The notes: generated by a model from the sequence alone, not told the origin. A stretch of 64,000 nucleotides of DNA from Micromonospora kangleipakensis (GCF_004217615.1 NZ_SHLD01000001.1:1178001-1242000); one strand, 5' to 3'; shown: positions 18,600 to 29,406, numbered from the stretch's first letter. Translations and numbers: made by a program.

Positions 18600-21079
18600 T
18601 GACGGACGTAGCAAAGCAGACCGAGACCGTCACCCTCACCATCGACGGCGTCGAGGTCACCGCCCCCAAGGGTGCGCTGCTGATCCGGGTGGCCGAGCAG
18701 CTCGGCACCGAGATCCCGCGCTTCTGCGACCACCCGCTGCTGGCCCCGGCCGGCGCCTGCCGGCAGTGCCTGGTGGAGGTGGAGGGCCAGCGCAAGCCGG
18801 TCGCCTCCTGCACCCAGACGGTCGCCGACGGCATGGTGGTCCGCACCCAGCTCACCTCCCCGGTCGCGAAGAAGGCCCAGGAGGGGGTGATGGAGCTGCT
18901 GCTCCTCAACCACCCCCTGGACTGCCCGATGTGTGACAAGGGCGGCGAGTGCCCGCTGCAGAACCAGGCGATGTCCACCGGCCGGACCGACTCGCGCTTC
19001 CACGAGCACAAGCGGGAGTACGAGAAGCCGATGGCGATCAGCACCCAGGTGCTGCTCGACCGCGAGCGCTGCGTGCTCTGCCAGCGCTGCACCCGGTTCT
19101 CCGAGGAGATCGCCGGCGACAAGTTCATCGACCTGATGGGCCGGTCGTCCGCCGAGGAGATCAACATCTACCGGGACGACGCGTACGGCGTGGAGTCCGG
19201 GGACGACAGCGGTGACGTGCCGTTCAACTCGTACTTCTCCGGGAACACGGTGCAGATCTGCCCGGTGGGCGCGCTGACCGGCGCGCAGTACCGGTTCCGG
19301 GCCCGCCCGTTCGACCTGGTCTCCAGCCCCAGCGTCTGCGAGCACTGCTCCGCCGGGTGCGCCCAGCGCACCGACTGGCGGCGCGGCAAGGTGCTGCGCC
19401 GGCTGGCCGGCGACGACCCGGCGGTGAACGAGGAGTGGAACTGCGACAAGGGGCGGTGGAGCTTCCAGTACACCCGCGCCTTCGACCGGATCACCACCCC
19501 GATGGTCCGCGACGAGCGGACCGGTGAGCTGCGCGAGGCCTCCTGGAGCGAGGCGCTGACCCGCGCCGCCGAGGGGCTGCGCGCCGCCCGGGACGGCGGC
19601 CAGGGCACGGCGGTGCTCACCGGCGGCCGGCTGACCGTCGAGGACGCCTACGCGTACGCGAAGTTCGCCCGGGTCGCGCTGAACACCAACGACATCGACT
19701 TCCGGGCCCGGCCGGTCTCCCGCGAGGAGGCCGACTTCCTGGCCAGCAACGTCGCCGGGGTCACCGACGTCACCTACGCGGACGTGGAGAACGCGCCCGC
19801 GGTGGTGCTGGTCGGCCTGGAGCCGGAGGAGGAGTGCCCGATCCTCTTCCTGCGGCTGCGCAAGGCGTACCTGAAGAAGAAGCTCACGGTCTACGCGATC
19901 GCGCCGTTCGCGACCCGCGGCCTGGAGAAGCTCGGGGCCAAGCTGGCCCGGGTGGTGCCGGGCGAGGAGGCCAGCGTGCTCGCCGAGCACGCCACGGTCG
20001 CCGAGGCGCTGAGCACGCCGGGCGCCATCCTGATCGTCGGCGAGCGGCTGGGCGCGGTGCCGGGCGGGCTCTCCGCCGCGGCGGGCGTCGCCCGGCGTAC
20101 CGGGGCGAAGCTGGCCTGGGTGCCGCGGCGCGCGGGTGACCGCGGCGCGGTCGACGCGGGCTGCCTGCCCAACCTGCTCCCCGGCGGCCGCCTGGTCACC
20201 GAGCCGGCCGCCCGGGCCGAGCTCGGCGAGGCGTGGGACATCGCGGCCGGGGTGATCCCGAGCCAGGCCGGCCGGGACACCGACGGCATCCTCACCGCCG
20301 CCGCGAACAGCCAGCTCGGCGCGCTGGTGGTGGCCGGCGTCGACCCGGCCGACCTGGCCGACCCGCGGCTGGCCGAGCAGGCCCTCGACGCGGTGCCGTT
20401 CCTGGTCAGCCTGGAGCTCCGGATGAGCGCGGTGGCCCGCCGGGCCGACGTGGTCTTCCCGGTCGCCCCGGTGGTCGAGAAGGCCGGCAGCTTCCTGGAC
20501 TGGGAGGGCCGGCTGCGCCCCTTCGAGGCGGTGCTGGAGACCGCCGCGATGACCGACGGCCGGGTGCTCGACGCGCTCGCCGCGCAGCTCGACGTCCGGC
20601 TCGGCACCGGCGACGTGATGAGCGTCCGCCGGGAGCTGGGTGCGCTGCCGCCGACCCGGGTGGACCGCCCGGCCGCCCCGTCCGTCGAGCCGGCCACCGT
20701 GCCGCAGCCCGGCACGGGCGAGGCGGTGCTGGCCACCTGGCACCAGCTGATCGACCTGGGCAGCCTGACCGACGGCGACGAGCACCTCGCCGGCACCGCC
20801 CGCCCGCCGGTGGTCCGGCTGGGCAAGGGCACCGCCGAGGCGATCGGCGTCGCCGACGGTGAGCCGGTGACGGTGGGCACCGACCGCGGTGCGGTCACCC
20901 TGCCGGCGGCGATCACCGAGATGCCGGATGGCGTCGTCTGGCTGCCGACCAACTCACCCGGCTCGACCGTGCGGCGCAGCCTCGGCGCGACGTCCGGCAC
21001 GGTCGTACGGCTCAGCGCGCCCGCCGCGGACGTGGCCGGTCAGCCGGGTCCGCTCCTCAACACCGGGAGTGTCCAGTGA
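18599..21079 (+). CDS. nuoG: NADH-quinone oxidoreductase subunit G
   Basis: 75-kDa subunit with several Fe-S clusters and a molybdopterin-oxidoreductase-like C-terminal part. 826 residues. Ligand sites: [15 protein letters not shown] ([2Fe-2S]), the [14 protein letters not shown] stretch, [22 protein letters not shown], and CEHCSAGC. The last 120 residues resemble a molybdopterin dinucleotide-binding domain ([19 protein letters not shown]). Its stop codon coincides with the start of a 58-bp repeat. Confidence 0.95.
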   Translation: MTDVAKQTETVTLTIDGVEVTAPKGALLIRVAEQLGTEIPRFCDHPLLAPAGACRQCLVEVEGQRKPVASCTQTVADGMVVRTQLTSPVAKKAQEGVMELLLLNHPLDCPMCDKGGECPLQNQAMSTGRTDSRFHEHKREYEKPMAISTQVLLDRERCVLCQRCTRFSEEIAGDKFIDLMGRSSAEEINIYRDDAYGVESGDDSGDVPFNSYFSGNTVQICPVGALTGAQYRFRARPFDLVSSPSVCEHCSAGCAQRTDWRRGKVLRRLAGDDPAVNEEWNCDKGRWSFQYTRAFDRITTPMVRDERTGELREASWSEALTRAAEGLRAARDGGQGTAVLTGGRLTVEDAYAYAKFARVALNTNDIDFRARPVSREEADFLASNVAGVTDVTYADVENAPAVVLVGLEPEEECPILFLRLRKAYLKKKLTVYAIAPFATRGLEKLGAKLARVVPGEEASVLAEHATVAEALSTPGAILIVGERLGAVPGGLSAAAGVARRTGAKLAWVPRRAGDRGAVDAGCLPNLLPGGRLVTEPAARAELGEAWDIAAGVIPSQAGRDTDGILTAAANSQLGALVVAGVDPADLADPRLAEQALDAVPFLVSLELRMSAVARRADVVFPVAPVVEKAGSFLDWEGRLRPFEAVLETAAMTDGRVLDALAAQLDVRLGTGDVMSVRRELGALPPTRVDRPAAPSVEPATVPQPGTGEAVLATWHQLIDLGSLTDGDEHLAGTARPPVVRLGKGTAEAIGVADGEPVTVGTDRGAVTLPAAITEMPDGVVWLPTNSPGSTVRRSLGATSGTVVRLSAPAADVAGQPGPLLNTGSVQ

Positions 21080-21132
21080 GCGCGAGGAGTGAACGAGCGC
21101 AGCGAGTGAGCCCCGCAGGCGCGAACGAAAGG
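21075..21132 (+). repeat. 58-bp stop-codon-seated repeat, copy 1 (nuoG-nuoH junction)
   Basis: Begins on the last coding bases of nuoG, so its TGA is the nuoG stop, and ends in GAAAGG, the ribosome-binding site of nuoH. It matches the copy at 23905-23962 in 56 of 58 positions. A diverged relative forms the 5' end of paaB (4899-4943). Confidence 0.92.
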
Positions 21133-21140
21133 TGGGCGCA

Positions 21141-22496
21141 GTGAACCTCTACCTCGCGGCGCAGGACCCGACGCTGGCCGACTTCGGCAAGGACCCGTGG
21201 TGGCTGGTCCTCGGCAAGATCGTCTTCGCCTTCGTCTTCGGCCTGCTGGCCACGCTGCTCGGCGTCTGGTTCGAGCGCCGGGTCGTCGGCTACATGCAGG
21301 TCCGGCCCGGTCCCAACCAGGTCGGCCCGTTCGGCCTGCTGCAGACCCTGGCCGACGGCCTGAAGATGGCCTTCAAGGAGGACATCCTCCCGCGGACGGC
21401 CGACAAGGTGGTCTTCTTCTTCGCGCCGACCATCTCGGTGATCTGCGCGGTCACCGCGCTGTCGGTGGTGCCGTTCGGCCCGATGGTCAGCATCTTCGGC
21501 CACCACACGCCGCTGCAGGTCACCGACGTGTCGGTGGCGGTGCTGGTGATCCTCGCCTGCTCGTCGATGGGCATCTACGGCATCGTGCTCGGCGGTTGGG
21601 CCTCCGGCTCGACTTACCCGCTGCTCGGTGGCCTCCGCTCCAGCGCCCAGATGATCTCGTACGAGGTCGCGATGGGGCTGAGCATCGTGGCGGTGTTCAT
21701 GACCGCCGGCACGATGTCCACCAGCGGGATCGTCGCCGCCCAGGCGCACGGCACGCGCTTGAGCCTCGGCGGCTGGGAGGTCGCGGCACCCGGCTGGTAC
21801 GCGATCCTGCTGCTGCCCAGCTTCATCATCTTCTTCATCGCCACCGTCGGTGAGACCAACCGGGCGCCGTTCGACCTGCCCGAGGCGGAGTCGGAGCTGG
21901 TCGCGGGCTTCATGACCGAGTACAGCTCGCTGAAGTTCGCGCTCTTCATGCTCTCCGAGTACGTCTCGATGGTGACCATGTCCGCGGTCACCACCACGCT
22001 CTTCCTCGGCGGGTGGCGGGCGCCGGCGCCGATCACCACCTTCTGGGCCGGCGCCAACTCCGGTTGGTGGCCGATGCTCTGGTTCTTCGGCAAGGTGCTG
22101 ATCCTGGTCTTCGTCTTCGTCTGGCTGCGGGGCACGCTGCCCCGGCTCCGCTACGACCAGTTCATGCGCTTCGGCTGGAAGGTCCTGCTCCCGATCAACC
22201 TGGTCTGGATCCTGGTCCTGTCCGGGCTGCGCTCGATCGAGGAGTGGCAGGCCCGGGACCGGCTGCTCGCCACCGCGATCGGCGCGGGCGTGCTGCTGCT
22301 GGCCACGCTCTTCTGGCCGAGCCGCAAGCGGGAGCCGAAGCCGACGCTCCAGGAACAGGCCAACGGCCGTCCGCACGGCAGCTTCCCGCTGCCCCCGATG
22401 GACCTGCAGGTACCACCGAGCCCGCGCACCAAGCGCGTGGTCGCCGAGCGGGAGCCGGCCAACGTCGCCGCCGGCTCGGACTCCAGGGAGGTGTGA
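21141..22496 (+). CDS. nuoH: NADH-quinone oxidoreductase subunit H
   Basis: Membrane subunit at the junction of the peripheral arm and membrane arm, lining the quinone channel. 451 residues, about eight transmembrane helices. Conserved [39 protein letters not shown] and TEYSS are present. A charged, Pro-rich C-terminal tail of about 60 residues follows the last helix. GTG 21141 is preferred over GTG 21132 because the repeat-derived GAAAGG is correctly spaced for it. Confidence 0.94.
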   Translation: MNLYLAAQDPTLADFGKDPWWLVLGKIVFAFVFGLLATLLGVWFERRVVGYMQVRPGPNQVGPFGLLQTLADGLKMAFKEDILPRTADKVVFFFAPTISVICAVTALSVVPFGPMVSIFGHHTPLQVTDVSVAVLVILACSSMGIYGIVLGGWASGSTYPLLGGLRSSAQMISYEVAMGLSIVAVFMTAGTMSTSGIVAAQAHGTRLSLGGWEVAAPGWYAILLLPSFIIFFIATVGETNRAPFDLPEAESELVAGFMTEYSSLKFALFMLSEYVSMVTMSAVTTTLFLGGWRAPAPITTFWAGANSGWWPMLWFFGKVLILVFVFVWLRGTLPRLRYDQFMRFGWKVLLPINLVWILVLSGLRSIEEWQARDRLLATAIGAGVLLLATLFWPSRKREPKPTLQEQANGRPHGSFPLPPMDLQVPPSPRTKRVVAEREPANVAAGSDSREV

Positions 22497-22497
22497 C

Positions 22498-23139
22498 GTG
22501 GGCGCGATCACCGGAACGTTCAAGGGATTCGGTGTCACCTTCTCGCACATGTTCAGGAAGGTCGTCACCACCGACTACCCGTTCAAGCCGCCGGTCTCGG
22601 CGCCGCGCTACCACGGGCGGCACATCCTGAACCGGCACCCGGACGGGCTGGAGAAGTGCATCGGCTGCGAGCTGTGCGCCTGGGCCTGCCCGGCGGACGC
22701 GATCTACGTGGAGGGTGGCGACAACACCGAGGAGCAGCGCTTCTCCCCGGGTGAGCGGTACGCCAGCGTCTACCAGATCAACTACGCCCGGTGCATCTTC
22801 TGCGGGCTCTGCATCGAGGCCTGCCCGACCCGTTCGCTCACCATGAGCAACGAGTACGAGCTGGCCCGGGACAACCGGCAGGACCTGATCTTCACGAAGG
22901 AGCAGCTGCTCGCGCCGCTGCTGCCGGGGATGGAGCAGCCGCCGCACCCGATGCGACTGGGCGACAGCGAGAAGGACTACTACATCGGTTCGCTGACCAA
23001 CCCGGGCACCTCGGCCGGCGCCGAGCACTCGCCGATGGGCCCCGGCCGGTACCACGTGGAGGAGCACCCGGGCGTGACCTTCCCCGGCGCCGAGCAGGCG
23101 GCCCAGCGGGCAGCGGCAGGCAAGGGAGACGGCGCATGA
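22498..23139 (+). CDS. nuoI: NADH-quinone oxidoreductase subunit I
   Basis: Ferredoxin-like subunit with two [4Fe-4S] clusters (N6a, N6b), 213 residues. Ligand motifs [12 protein letters not shown] and [15 protein letters not shown] 22498 lies 1 base after the nuoH stop with GGGAGG upstream. The C-terminus is Gly/Pro/His-rich. The stop overlaps nuoJ (ATGA). Confidence 0.96.
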   Translation: MGAITGTFKGFGVTFSHMFRKVVTTDYPFKPPVSAPRYHGRHILNRHPDGLEKCIGCELCAWACPADAIYVEGGDNTEEQRFSPGERYASVYQINYARCIFCGLCIEACPTRSLTMSNEYELARDNRQDLIFTKEQLLAPLLPGMEQPPHPMRLGDSEKDYYIGSLTNPGTSAGAEHSPMGPGRYHVEEHPGVTFPGAEQAAQRAAAGKGDGA

Positions 23140-23909
23140 TCACGCAGACGGTGCTCGCCGAGGCGACCTCGGTCTCCGGCGGCGAGGCGGTGACCTTCTG
23201 GATCCTGGCCCCGCTGGCGCTGATCGGCGCGATCGGCATGGTCTGGGCCCGCAACGCGGTGCACTCCGCGCTCTGGCTGGTGCTGACCATGCTCTGCCTG
23301 GGCGTCTTCTACGTGCTTCAGGCGGGCCCGTTCATCGGCATGGTGCAGATCATCGTCTACACCGGCGCGATCATGATGCTCTTCCTGTTCGTGCTGATGC
23401 TGGTCGGCCGGGACGCCTCGGACTCACTGATCGAGACGCTGCGCGGGCAGCGGACCGCCGCGGTGGTGCTCGGACTCGGCTTCGCCGGCCTGGTCGGCAG
23501 CGGCCTCTACCGGGCCCTCCACGGCGTCCGTGCGGTCGGCCTGGAACAGGCCAACGCCGAGGGCAACGTGCAGGGCATCGCCCGGCTGCTCTTCACCAAG
23601 TACGTCTTCGCCTTCGAGCTGACCTCGGCGCTGCTGATCACGGCGGCCGTCGGCGCGATGGTGCTGGCGCACGTGGAGCGGCGCAAGGAGGACAAGATGG
23701 ACCAGGTCGCCACCATGAAGGCCCGGTTCCGCCCCGGCAACTACCCCGGCCCGAAGCCCGGCCCGGGCGTCTTCGCCACCTCCTCCTCGGTGGCCACCCC
23801 GGCCCGCCTGCCCGACGGCCGGCTGACCGAGCGCAGCACCCCGGACATCCTGCCGGTCCGTGAGCTGACCGCCGAGGAGACCTCGCTGAAGGGGACGGAC
23901 AAGAAGTGA
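23136..23909 (+). CDS. nuoJ: NADH-quinone oxidoreductase subunit J
   Basis: Membrane subunit with five transmembrane segments, 257 residues. Contains [19 protein letters not shown] and [20 protein letters not shown], the helix involved in proton coupling. A soluble Pro-rich C-terminal tail of about 80 residues follows. Its stop codon is again the first TGA of the 58-bp repeat. Confidence 0.95.
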   Translation: MITQTVLAEATSVSGGEAVTFWILAPLALIGAIGMVWARNAVHSALWLVLTMLCLGVFYVLQAGPFIGMVQIIVYTGAIMMLFLFVLMLVGRDASDSLIETLRGQRTAAVVLGLGFAGLVGSGLYRALHGVRAVGLEQANAEGNVQGIARLLFTKYVFAFELTSALLITAAVGAMVLAHVERRKEDKMDQVATMKARFRPGNYPGPKPGPGVFATSSSVATPARLPDGRLTERSTPDILPVRELTAEETSLKGTDKK

Positions 23910-23962
23910 GCGCGAGGAGTGAACGAGCGAAGCGAGTGAGCCCCGCAGTCGCGAACGAAAGG
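23905..23962 (+). repeat. 58-bp stop-codon-seated repeat, copy 2 (nuoJ-nuoK junction)
   Basis: Same arrangement as the copy before nuoH: its first TGA is the nuoJ stop and its terminal GAAAGG lies 10 bases before the nuoK GTG. Two substitutions (C to A, G to T) separate the two copies. Confidence 0.92.
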
Positions 23963-23972
23963 CAGGCACAGC

Positions 23973-24272
23973 GTGACGCCTGATTACTATCTGATCCTCG
24001 CCGCGGTGCTGTTCACCATCGGCGCCGTCGGGGTGCTGGTCCGGCGCAACGCCATCGTGCTGTTCATGTGCGTGGAGCTGATGCTCAACGCGGCCAACCT
24101 GACGCTGGTCACCTTCAGCCGGATCAACGGTGACCTGAACGGCCAGATCATGGCGTTCTTCGTGATGGTGGTGGCGGCGGCCGAGGTCGTGGTCGGGCTC
24201 GCGATCATCATGTCGATCTTCCGGACTCGACGCTCGACGAGCGTCGACGACGCCAACCTGCTCAAGTACTAA
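23973..24272 (+). CDS. nuoK: NADH-quinone oxidoreductase subunit K
   Basis: Small antiporter-like membrane subunit, 99 residues, three transmembrane helices. Conserved Glu in [13 protein letters not shown] and the second in [13 protein letters not shown] are both present. GTG start. Confidence 0.96.
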   Translation: MTPDYYLILAAVLFTIGAVGVLVRRNAIVLFMCVELMLNAANLTLVTFSRINGDLNGQIMAFFVMVVAAAEVVVGLAIIMSIFRTRRSTSVDDANLLKY

Positions 24273-24283
24273 GGGGCAAGCAA

Positions 24284-26209
24284 GTGGAAGAGACTGTGCG
24301 GTACGCAGAGGCCACGGGCTTGCTGGGCAGCGTCTGGCTGCTGGTGGCGATCCCGCTGGTCAGCGCGGCGATCCTGCTGCTGCTCGGCCGGCGGGCCGAC
24401 CGCTGGGGGCACTGGCTGGGGGTGGCCGCCATCGGCGCCGCCTTCGTGCTCGGCCTGACCTACTTCTTCCAGCTGCGCGGCCTGGAGAACAAGTCGGTCG
24501 AGCAGAGCCTCTGGCAGTTCATCTCGGTCGGCGACTTCAAGGTGGACTTCGGCCTGCTCTTCGACCCGCTGGCCGCGGTCTTCGTGCTGCTGATCACCGG
24601 GGTGGGCTTCCTGATCCACCTCTACGCGGTCGAGTACATGGCGCACGACGAGGGCCGCCGGCGGTTCTTCGCGTACTTCAACCTCTTCGTCGCCGCGATG
24701 CTCCTGCTGGTGCTCGGCAACAACTACGTGATGCTCTACTTCGGCTGGGAGGGCGTCGGCCTGGCGTCGTACCTGCTGATCTCCTTCTGGTACGGGCGGC
24801 CGAGCGCGGCCACCGCGGGCAAGAAGGCGTTCCTGATGAACCGGGTCGGCGACGCCGGCCTGGCCATCGGCATCTTCGTCATGTTCGCCACCCTCGGCAC
24901 CACCCAGTACGACGAGGTCTTCAACGGCGTGGGCGCGCTGACCGGTACCACGGTGCTGGTGCTCGGCCTGCTGCTGCTGCTCGGCGCGGCCGGCAAGTCC
25001 GGCCAGTTCCCGCTCCAGGCGTGGCTGCCGGACGCGATGGAGGGCCCGACCCCGGTGTCGGCGCTCATCCACGCCGCCACCATGGTCACCGCGGGCGTCT
25101 ACCTGATCGCCCGCTCCAACCCGATCTTCTCGGCCAACGCCACTCTCCAGCTCGTGGTGGTCAGCGTCGGCGCGCTGACCCTGCTGCTCGGCTGCGTCAT
25201 CGGCGCGGCCAAGGACGACATCAAGCGGGTGCTGGCCTGGTCGACGGTGAGCCAGATCGGCTACATGTTCCTCGGCGTGGGGCTCGGCGGCGCGGCGTAC
25301 GCGCTGGCCATCGTGCACCTGCTGGCGCACGGCTTCTTCAAGGCCAACATGTTCCTCGGCGCCGGCTCGGTCATGCACGGAATGAACGACCAGGTGGACA
25401 TCCGCCGCTTCGGCGACCTGTCGAAGTACATGAAGGTCACCTGGCTGACCTTCATGATGGGCTGGCTCGCCATCATCGGCATGTTCCCGTTCTCCGGCTT
25501 CTTCTCCAAGGAGCCGATCATCGTGGCCGCGTTCGAGCGGGAGGGCTGGACCGCCTGGCTCTTCGGCGGCGCCGCGCTGATCGGCGCGGGGCTCACCGCC
25601 TTCTACATGACCCGGCTCTTCGTGCTCACCTTCCACGGGCCGAAGCGGTGGACCGAGGACATCGAGCACCCGCACGAGTCGCCGAAGCTGATGACCGTCC
25701 CGCTGATCCTGCTGGCGATCGGCTCGGTCGCCGCGGGCGCGCTGATGGCCAGCTCGGTTCCGGACTGGCTGGAGGCGACCGCCGGGCTGGGCGGCCAGGA
25801 GAAGGGGCACGAGGCGGTCCTCGCGCACTGGCTGATCACCGCGCTCTCGCTGCTGGTCACCGTGCTCGGCGCCGGGCTCGCCTGGGCGCTGTTCCGCAAC
25901 GGCACGGCCACCGAGCCGCAGCCGGCCGGCGTGCTGGTCACCGCCGCCCGCCGCAACCTCTACACCGACGCCGTCAACGAGGCGGTCTTCGAGAAGCCGG
26001 GCATCTTCCTCACCCGCGCGCTGGTCTTCCTCGACAACCGGGGCGTCGACGGGCTGGTGAACGGCCTCGCCGCCGCGGTGGGCGGTGGCTCGGGCCGGCT
26101 CCGGCGGCTGCAGACCGGTTTCGTGCGGTCGTACGCGACCTCGATCCTGACCGGCGCGCTGCTCGTGGTGGCGGCGTTCCTGGCAGTGCAGGCGGGGTGG
26201 CTGGCGTGA
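24284..26209 (+). CDS. nuoL: NADH-quinone oxidoreductase subunit L
   Basis: Largest proton-pumping antiporter-like subunit, 641 residues, about 16 membrane helices. Motifs: YFGWEGVGLASYLLISFWY (key Glu), GAAGKSGQFPLQAWLPDAME (key Lys), and THVSALIHAATMVTAG-like SALIHAATMVTAGVYLI. The C-terminal amphipathic helix and last helix are present. GTG start with AAGGGG upstream. A 22-codon open frame bridges its stop to nuoM. Confidence 0.95.
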   Translation: MEETVRYAEATGLLGSVWLLVAIPLVSAAILLLLGRRADRWGHWLGVAAIGAAFVLGLTYFFQLRGLENKSVEQSLWQFISVGDFKVDFGLLFDPLAAVFVLLITGVGFLIHLYAVEYMAHDEGRRRFFAYFNLFVAAMLLLVLGNNYVMLYFGWEGVGLASYLLISFWYGRPSAATAGKKAFLMNRVGDAGLAIGIFVMFATLGTTQYDEVFNGVGALTGTTVLVLGLLLLLGAAGKSGQFPLQAWLPDAMEGPTPVSALIHAATMVTAGVYLIARSNPIFSANATLQLVVVSVGALTLLLGCVIGAAKDDIKRVLAWSTVSQIGYMFLGVGLGGAAYALAIVHLLAHGFFKANMFLGAGSVMHGMNDQVDIRRFGDLSKYMKVTWLTFMMGWLAIIGMFPFSGFFSKEPIIVAAFEREGWTAWLFGGAALIGAGLTAFYMTRLFVLTFHGPKRWTEDIEHPHESPKLMTVPLILLAIGSVAAGALMASSVPDWLEATAGLGGQEKGHEAVLAHWLITALSLLVTVLGAGLAWALFRNGTATEPQPAGVLVTAARRNLYTDAVNEAVFEKPGIFLTRALVFLDNRGVDGLVNGLAAAVGGGSGRLRRLQTGFVRSYATSILTGALLVVAAFLAVQAGWLA

Positions 26210-26274
26210 TCGACCTCTTCCCGGCCGCCCCCGCCGGCGGGCCACGCAGTCACGACGGAGGTAAGGCCGAATAA
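26206..26274 (+). CDS. Possible 22-codon bridging ORF between nuoL and nuoM
   Basis: A GTG overlapping the nuoL stop (GTGA) opens a frame of 22 codons (VIDLFPAAPAGGPRSHDGGK...) whose TAA overlaps the nuoM ATG by one base (TAATG). Both junctions have the form of translational coupling. No homology is recognised and it has no separate ribosome-binding site, so it may be chance or a coupling leader. Confidence 0.25.
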   Translation: MIDLFPAAPAGGPRSHDGGKAE

Positions 26275-27806
26275 TGTCCAACTTCCCGTTCCTCTCGGTG
26301 CTGACCGTGGCACCGCTGGTCGGCGCCCTGATCGTGGCCCTGCTGCCGCGCCGCTCGCCCGAGCTGGCCAAGCAGGTGGCGTTCGGCTGGTCGCTGCTGG
26401 TGCTGGTGCTGTCGGTGATCATGTGGATCACCTTCCAGGCCGACGGTGACCGGTTCCAGTTCCGCGAGTCGTACGCCTGGATCCCGAACTGGGGCGTCAA
26501 CTTCACCTTCGCCGCCGACGGCATCGCGCTGGTCATGCTGATGCTGATCGCGATCCTGGTGCCGCTGGTGATCCTGGCGTCCTGGCACGACGCCGAGTCG
26601 TCCAAGCGGTCCGTGCCGGTCTACTTCGCCCTGCTGCTCGTCCTCGAGTGCACGATGATCGGCGTCTTCGCCGCCGCCGACGTCTTCCTGTTCTACGTGT
26701 TCTTCGAGGTCATGCTCGTCCCGATGTACTTCCTCATCGGCAGCTACGGCGGCCACCAGCGGCAGTACGCGGCGGTGAAGTTCTTCCTCTACTCGCTCGT
26801 CGGCGGTCTGTTCATGCTCGCCGCGGTGATCGGCCTCTGGGTGGTCGGCGGGAAGACCTTCGACTGGCAGGCGCTGAGCCAGGTGGACATCTCCACCGGC
26901 ACCGCCCGCTGGCTCTTCCTCGGCTTCTTCCTCGCGTTCGCGATCAAGGCGCCGTTCTTCCCGTTCCACACCTGGCTGCCGGACGCCGGTGGCGCGGCCC
27001 CGGCCGGCGCGGCGGCGCTGCTGGTCGGCGTGCTGGACAAGGTCGGCACCTTCGGCATCCTGCGGTACTGCCTGCCGCTCTTCCCCGAGGCGTCCCGGTG
27101 GTTCGCCCCGTGGGCGCTGGCGCTGGGCCTGATCGGCATCATCTACGCCGCGCTGCTGGCGGTCGGTCAGAACGACCTGAAGCGGCTGGTGTCGTACACC
27201 TCGATTGCGCACTTCGGCTTCATCGGGGTGGGCATCTTCGCCTTCACCACCCAGGCGGGCACCGGCGCGGTGCTCTACATGCTCAACCACGGCCTCGCCA
27301 CCGGCCTGCTCTTCCTGGTGGTGGGCATGCTGATCGCGCGTCGCGGCTCGGCCCTGATCAGCGACTTCGGCGGCGCGGGCAAGCTCGTCCCGCTGCTGGC
27401 CGGGGTGCTCTTCTTCGCCGGTCTCGCCTCGCTGGCGCTGCCCGGCACCGCGCCGTTCGTCTCCGAGTTCCTGGTGCTGATCGGCACGTTCACCACCAAC
27501 AAGCCGGTCGCGGTGATCGCCACCGTCGGCATCATCCTGGCGGCGGCGTACGTGCTGTGGATGGTGCAGCGCACCACCCAGGGCACCCTCAACCCGGCTC
27601 TCACCGAGGTCGACGGCATGCGCCGGGACCTCAGCCTGCGCGAGAAGGTCGTGGTCGCCCCGCTGATCGCGCTGATCGTGCTGCTCGGCTTCTACCCCAA
27701 GCCGGTCACCGATGTCATCAACCCCGCCGTCCGGGCGACCATGCAGGACGTCGGCAAGACCGATCCCGCCCCTGAGGTCGGCAGCGTCCAGGAGGCCGCG
27801 AAGTGA
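26274..27806 (+). CDS. nuoM: NADH-quinone oxidoreductase subunit M
   Basis: Antiporter-like proton-pumping subunit, 510 residues, about 14 helices. Contains YVFFEVMLVPMYFLIG (key Glu), FAIKAPFFPFHTWLPDA (key Lys) and KRLVSYTSIAHFGFI. ATG 26274 is preceded by GGAGGTAAGG. The stop overlaps nuoN. Confidence 0.96.
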   Translation: MSNFPFLSVLTVAPLVGALIVALLPRRSPELAKQVAFGWSLLVLVLSVIMWITFQADGDRFQFRESYAWIPNWGVNFTFAADGIALVMLMLIAILVPLVILASWHDAESSKRSVPVYFALLLVLECTMIGVFAAADVFLFYVFFEVMLVPMYFLIGSYGGHQRQYAAVKFFLYSLVGGLFMLAAVIGLWVVGGKTFDWQALSQVDISTGTARWLFLGFFLAFAIKAPFFPFHTWLPDAGGAAPAGAAALLVGVLDKVGTFGILRYCLPLFPEASRWFAPWALALGLIGIIYAALLAVGQNDLKRLVSYTSIAHFGFIGVGIFAFTTQAGTGAVLYMLNHGLATGLLFLVVGMLIARRGSALISDFGGAGKLVPLLAGVLFFAGLASLALPGTAPFVSEFLVLIGTFTTNKPVAVIATVGIILAAAYVLWMVQRTTQGTLNPALTEVDGMRRDLSLREKVVVAPLIALIVLLGFYPKPVTDVINPAVRATMQDVGKTDPAPEVGSVQEAAK

Positions 27807-29356
27807 CCGAGCTCAAGTTGCCGTCGATCGACTACGCGGCGCTCGCTCCGATCCTGATCATGCTGGGCGCCGCCCTGGTCGGCGTCCTGGTCGAGGCGTT
27901 CGTGCCCCGGCGCCTGCGCAACGGGGTGCAGCTCGCGCTCGCCCTGGTGGCGGTGCTCGGCGCCCTCACCATGGTCATCTTCAACTCCGACGACCGGCTG
28001 CTCACCGCCGGCCAGGCGATCGCGGTGGACGGGCCGACGCTCTTCCTCCAGGGCGCGATCCTGATCCTCGCCGCGATGGCGCTGCTGCTCATCGGCGAGC
28101 GCTCGGTCGAGCGGGGCGGGGCGTTCGTCGCCCACGCCGCGGTCACCGCCGAGTCGCCCGACGACCGGCGGCAGGCCGACGGCGTCGGCGGGACAACAGA
28201 GGTGTACCCGCTGGTCACCTTCGCGATCGGCGGCATGCTGATCTTCGTGGCGGCGAACGACCTGCTGACGATGTTCATCGCGCTCGAGGTCTTCTCGCTG
28301 CCGCTCTACCTGCTCTGCGCGCTGGCCCGTCGCCGGCGGCTGCTCAGCCAGGAGGCGGCGATGAAGTACTTCATGCTCGGCGCCTACGCCTCCGCGTTCT
28401 TCCTCTTCGGCGTGGCGCTGATCTACGGCTTCACCTCCGGCATCCCGGGCCGGGTGGCCGGGGTCGACTTCGCCACCGTGCATGCCGCGGTCACCGACTC
28501 CCCGGCCAGCCCGGTGCTGCTCTTCGCCGGCATGGCGCTGCTCGCCATCGGCCTGCTCTTCAAGGCGGCCGCCGCGCCGTTCCACGTCTGGACGCCCGAC
28601 GTCTACCAGGGCGCCCCGACGCCGGTCACCGGGTTCATGGCTGCCTGCACGAAGGTCGCCGCGTTCGGCGCCCTGCTCCGGGTCTTCCACGTCGCGTTCT
28701 CCGGGGCCGCCTGGGACTTCACCCCGGTCCTCGGCGCGGTGGCGGTGCTGACCATGCTGGTCGGCGCGGTGCTGGCGGTCACCCAGACCGACATCAAGCG
28801 GCTGCTGGCGTACTCGTCGATCGCGAACGCCGGCTACCTGCTGGTGGGCGTGCTGGCGCCCAGCCGGGACGGGCTCTCCGGCACGATGTTCTACCTGGTC
28901 GCGTACGGCTTCTCGGTGCTCGCCGCGTTCGCCGTGGTGACCCTGGTCCGGGACGCGGACGGGGAGGCCACCCACCTGTCCCGCTGGGCCGGGCTGGGCC
29001 GGCGGTCGCCGTTCTTCGCGGCGATCTTCACCTTCATCCTGCTCGCCTTCGCCGGTATCCCGCTGACCAGCGGCTTCACCAGCAAGTTCGCCGTCTTCGC
29101 CCCGGCGCTGGACGCCAACCAGGCCTGGCTGGTGATCGCCGGCGTGCTGACCAGCATGGTGCTGGCCTTCCCGTATTTGCGGGTCGTGGTGATGATGTGG
29201 CTCTCCGAGCCGGGCGACGCCACCCCGACGGTGACCGTGCCGGGCGCGCTCACCTCGGCGGCCCTGGTGATCGGCGTGCTGGCCACCCTGGTCCTGGGGG
29301 TCGCCCCGGCGCCGCTGCTCGACCTGGCCAACGGTGCCGCCGAATTCGTGCGATGA
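27803..29356 (+). CDS. nuoN: NADH-quinone oxidoreductase subunit N
   Basis: Third antiporter-like subunit, 517 residues. Contains MFIALEVFSLPLYLLCALAR, LFKAAAAPFHVWTPDVYQGA and IKRLLAYSSIANAGYLLVG. A hydrophilic loop near residues 110-135 with an Asp/Arg-rich insert is actinobacterial in style. Last gene of the operon; a strong hairpin follows. Confidence 0.95.
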   Translation: MTELKLPSIDYAALAPILIMLGAALVGVLVEAFVPRRLRNGVQLALALVAVLGALTMVIFNSDDRLLTAGQAIAVDGPTLFLQGAILILAAMALLLIGERSVERGGAFVAHAAVTAESPDDRRQADGVGGTTEVYPLVTFAIGGMLIFVAANDLLTMFIALEVFSLPLYLLCALARRRRLLSQEAAMKYFMLGAYASAFFLFGVALIYGFTSGIPGRVAGVDFATVHAAVTDSPASPVLLFAGMALLAIGLLFKAAAAPFHVWTPDVYQGAPTPVTGFMAACTKVAAFGALLRVFHVAFSGAAWDFTPVLGAVAVLTMLVGAVLAVTQTDIKRLLAYSSIANAGYLLVGVLAPSRDGLSGTMFYLVAYGFSVLAAFAVVTLVRDADGEATHLSRWAGLGRRSPFFAAIFTFILLAFAGIPLTSGFTSKFAVFAPALDANQAWLVIAGVLTSMVLAFPYLRVVVMMWLSEPGDATPTVTVPGALTSAALVIGVLATLVLGVAPAPLLDLANGAAEFVR

Positions 29357-29369
29357 CCGAGGCCGTTCC

Positions 29370-29406
29370 ACCGGGGGCCGGTACGCGTCGCGTACCGGCC
29401 CCCGGT
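29370..29406 (+). terminator. Terminator of the nuo operon
   Basis: A perfect 16-bp stem (ACCGGGGGCCGGTACG and its complement) with a CGTCG loop, 14 bases after the nuoN stop. No T-run, as usual in this genome. Confidence 0.8.

Noticed and set aside
18539..20785. Long minus-strand frame opposite nuoG
   Set aside because: Antisense shadow of a gene with all its Fe-S motifs; no domain or start signal of its own.
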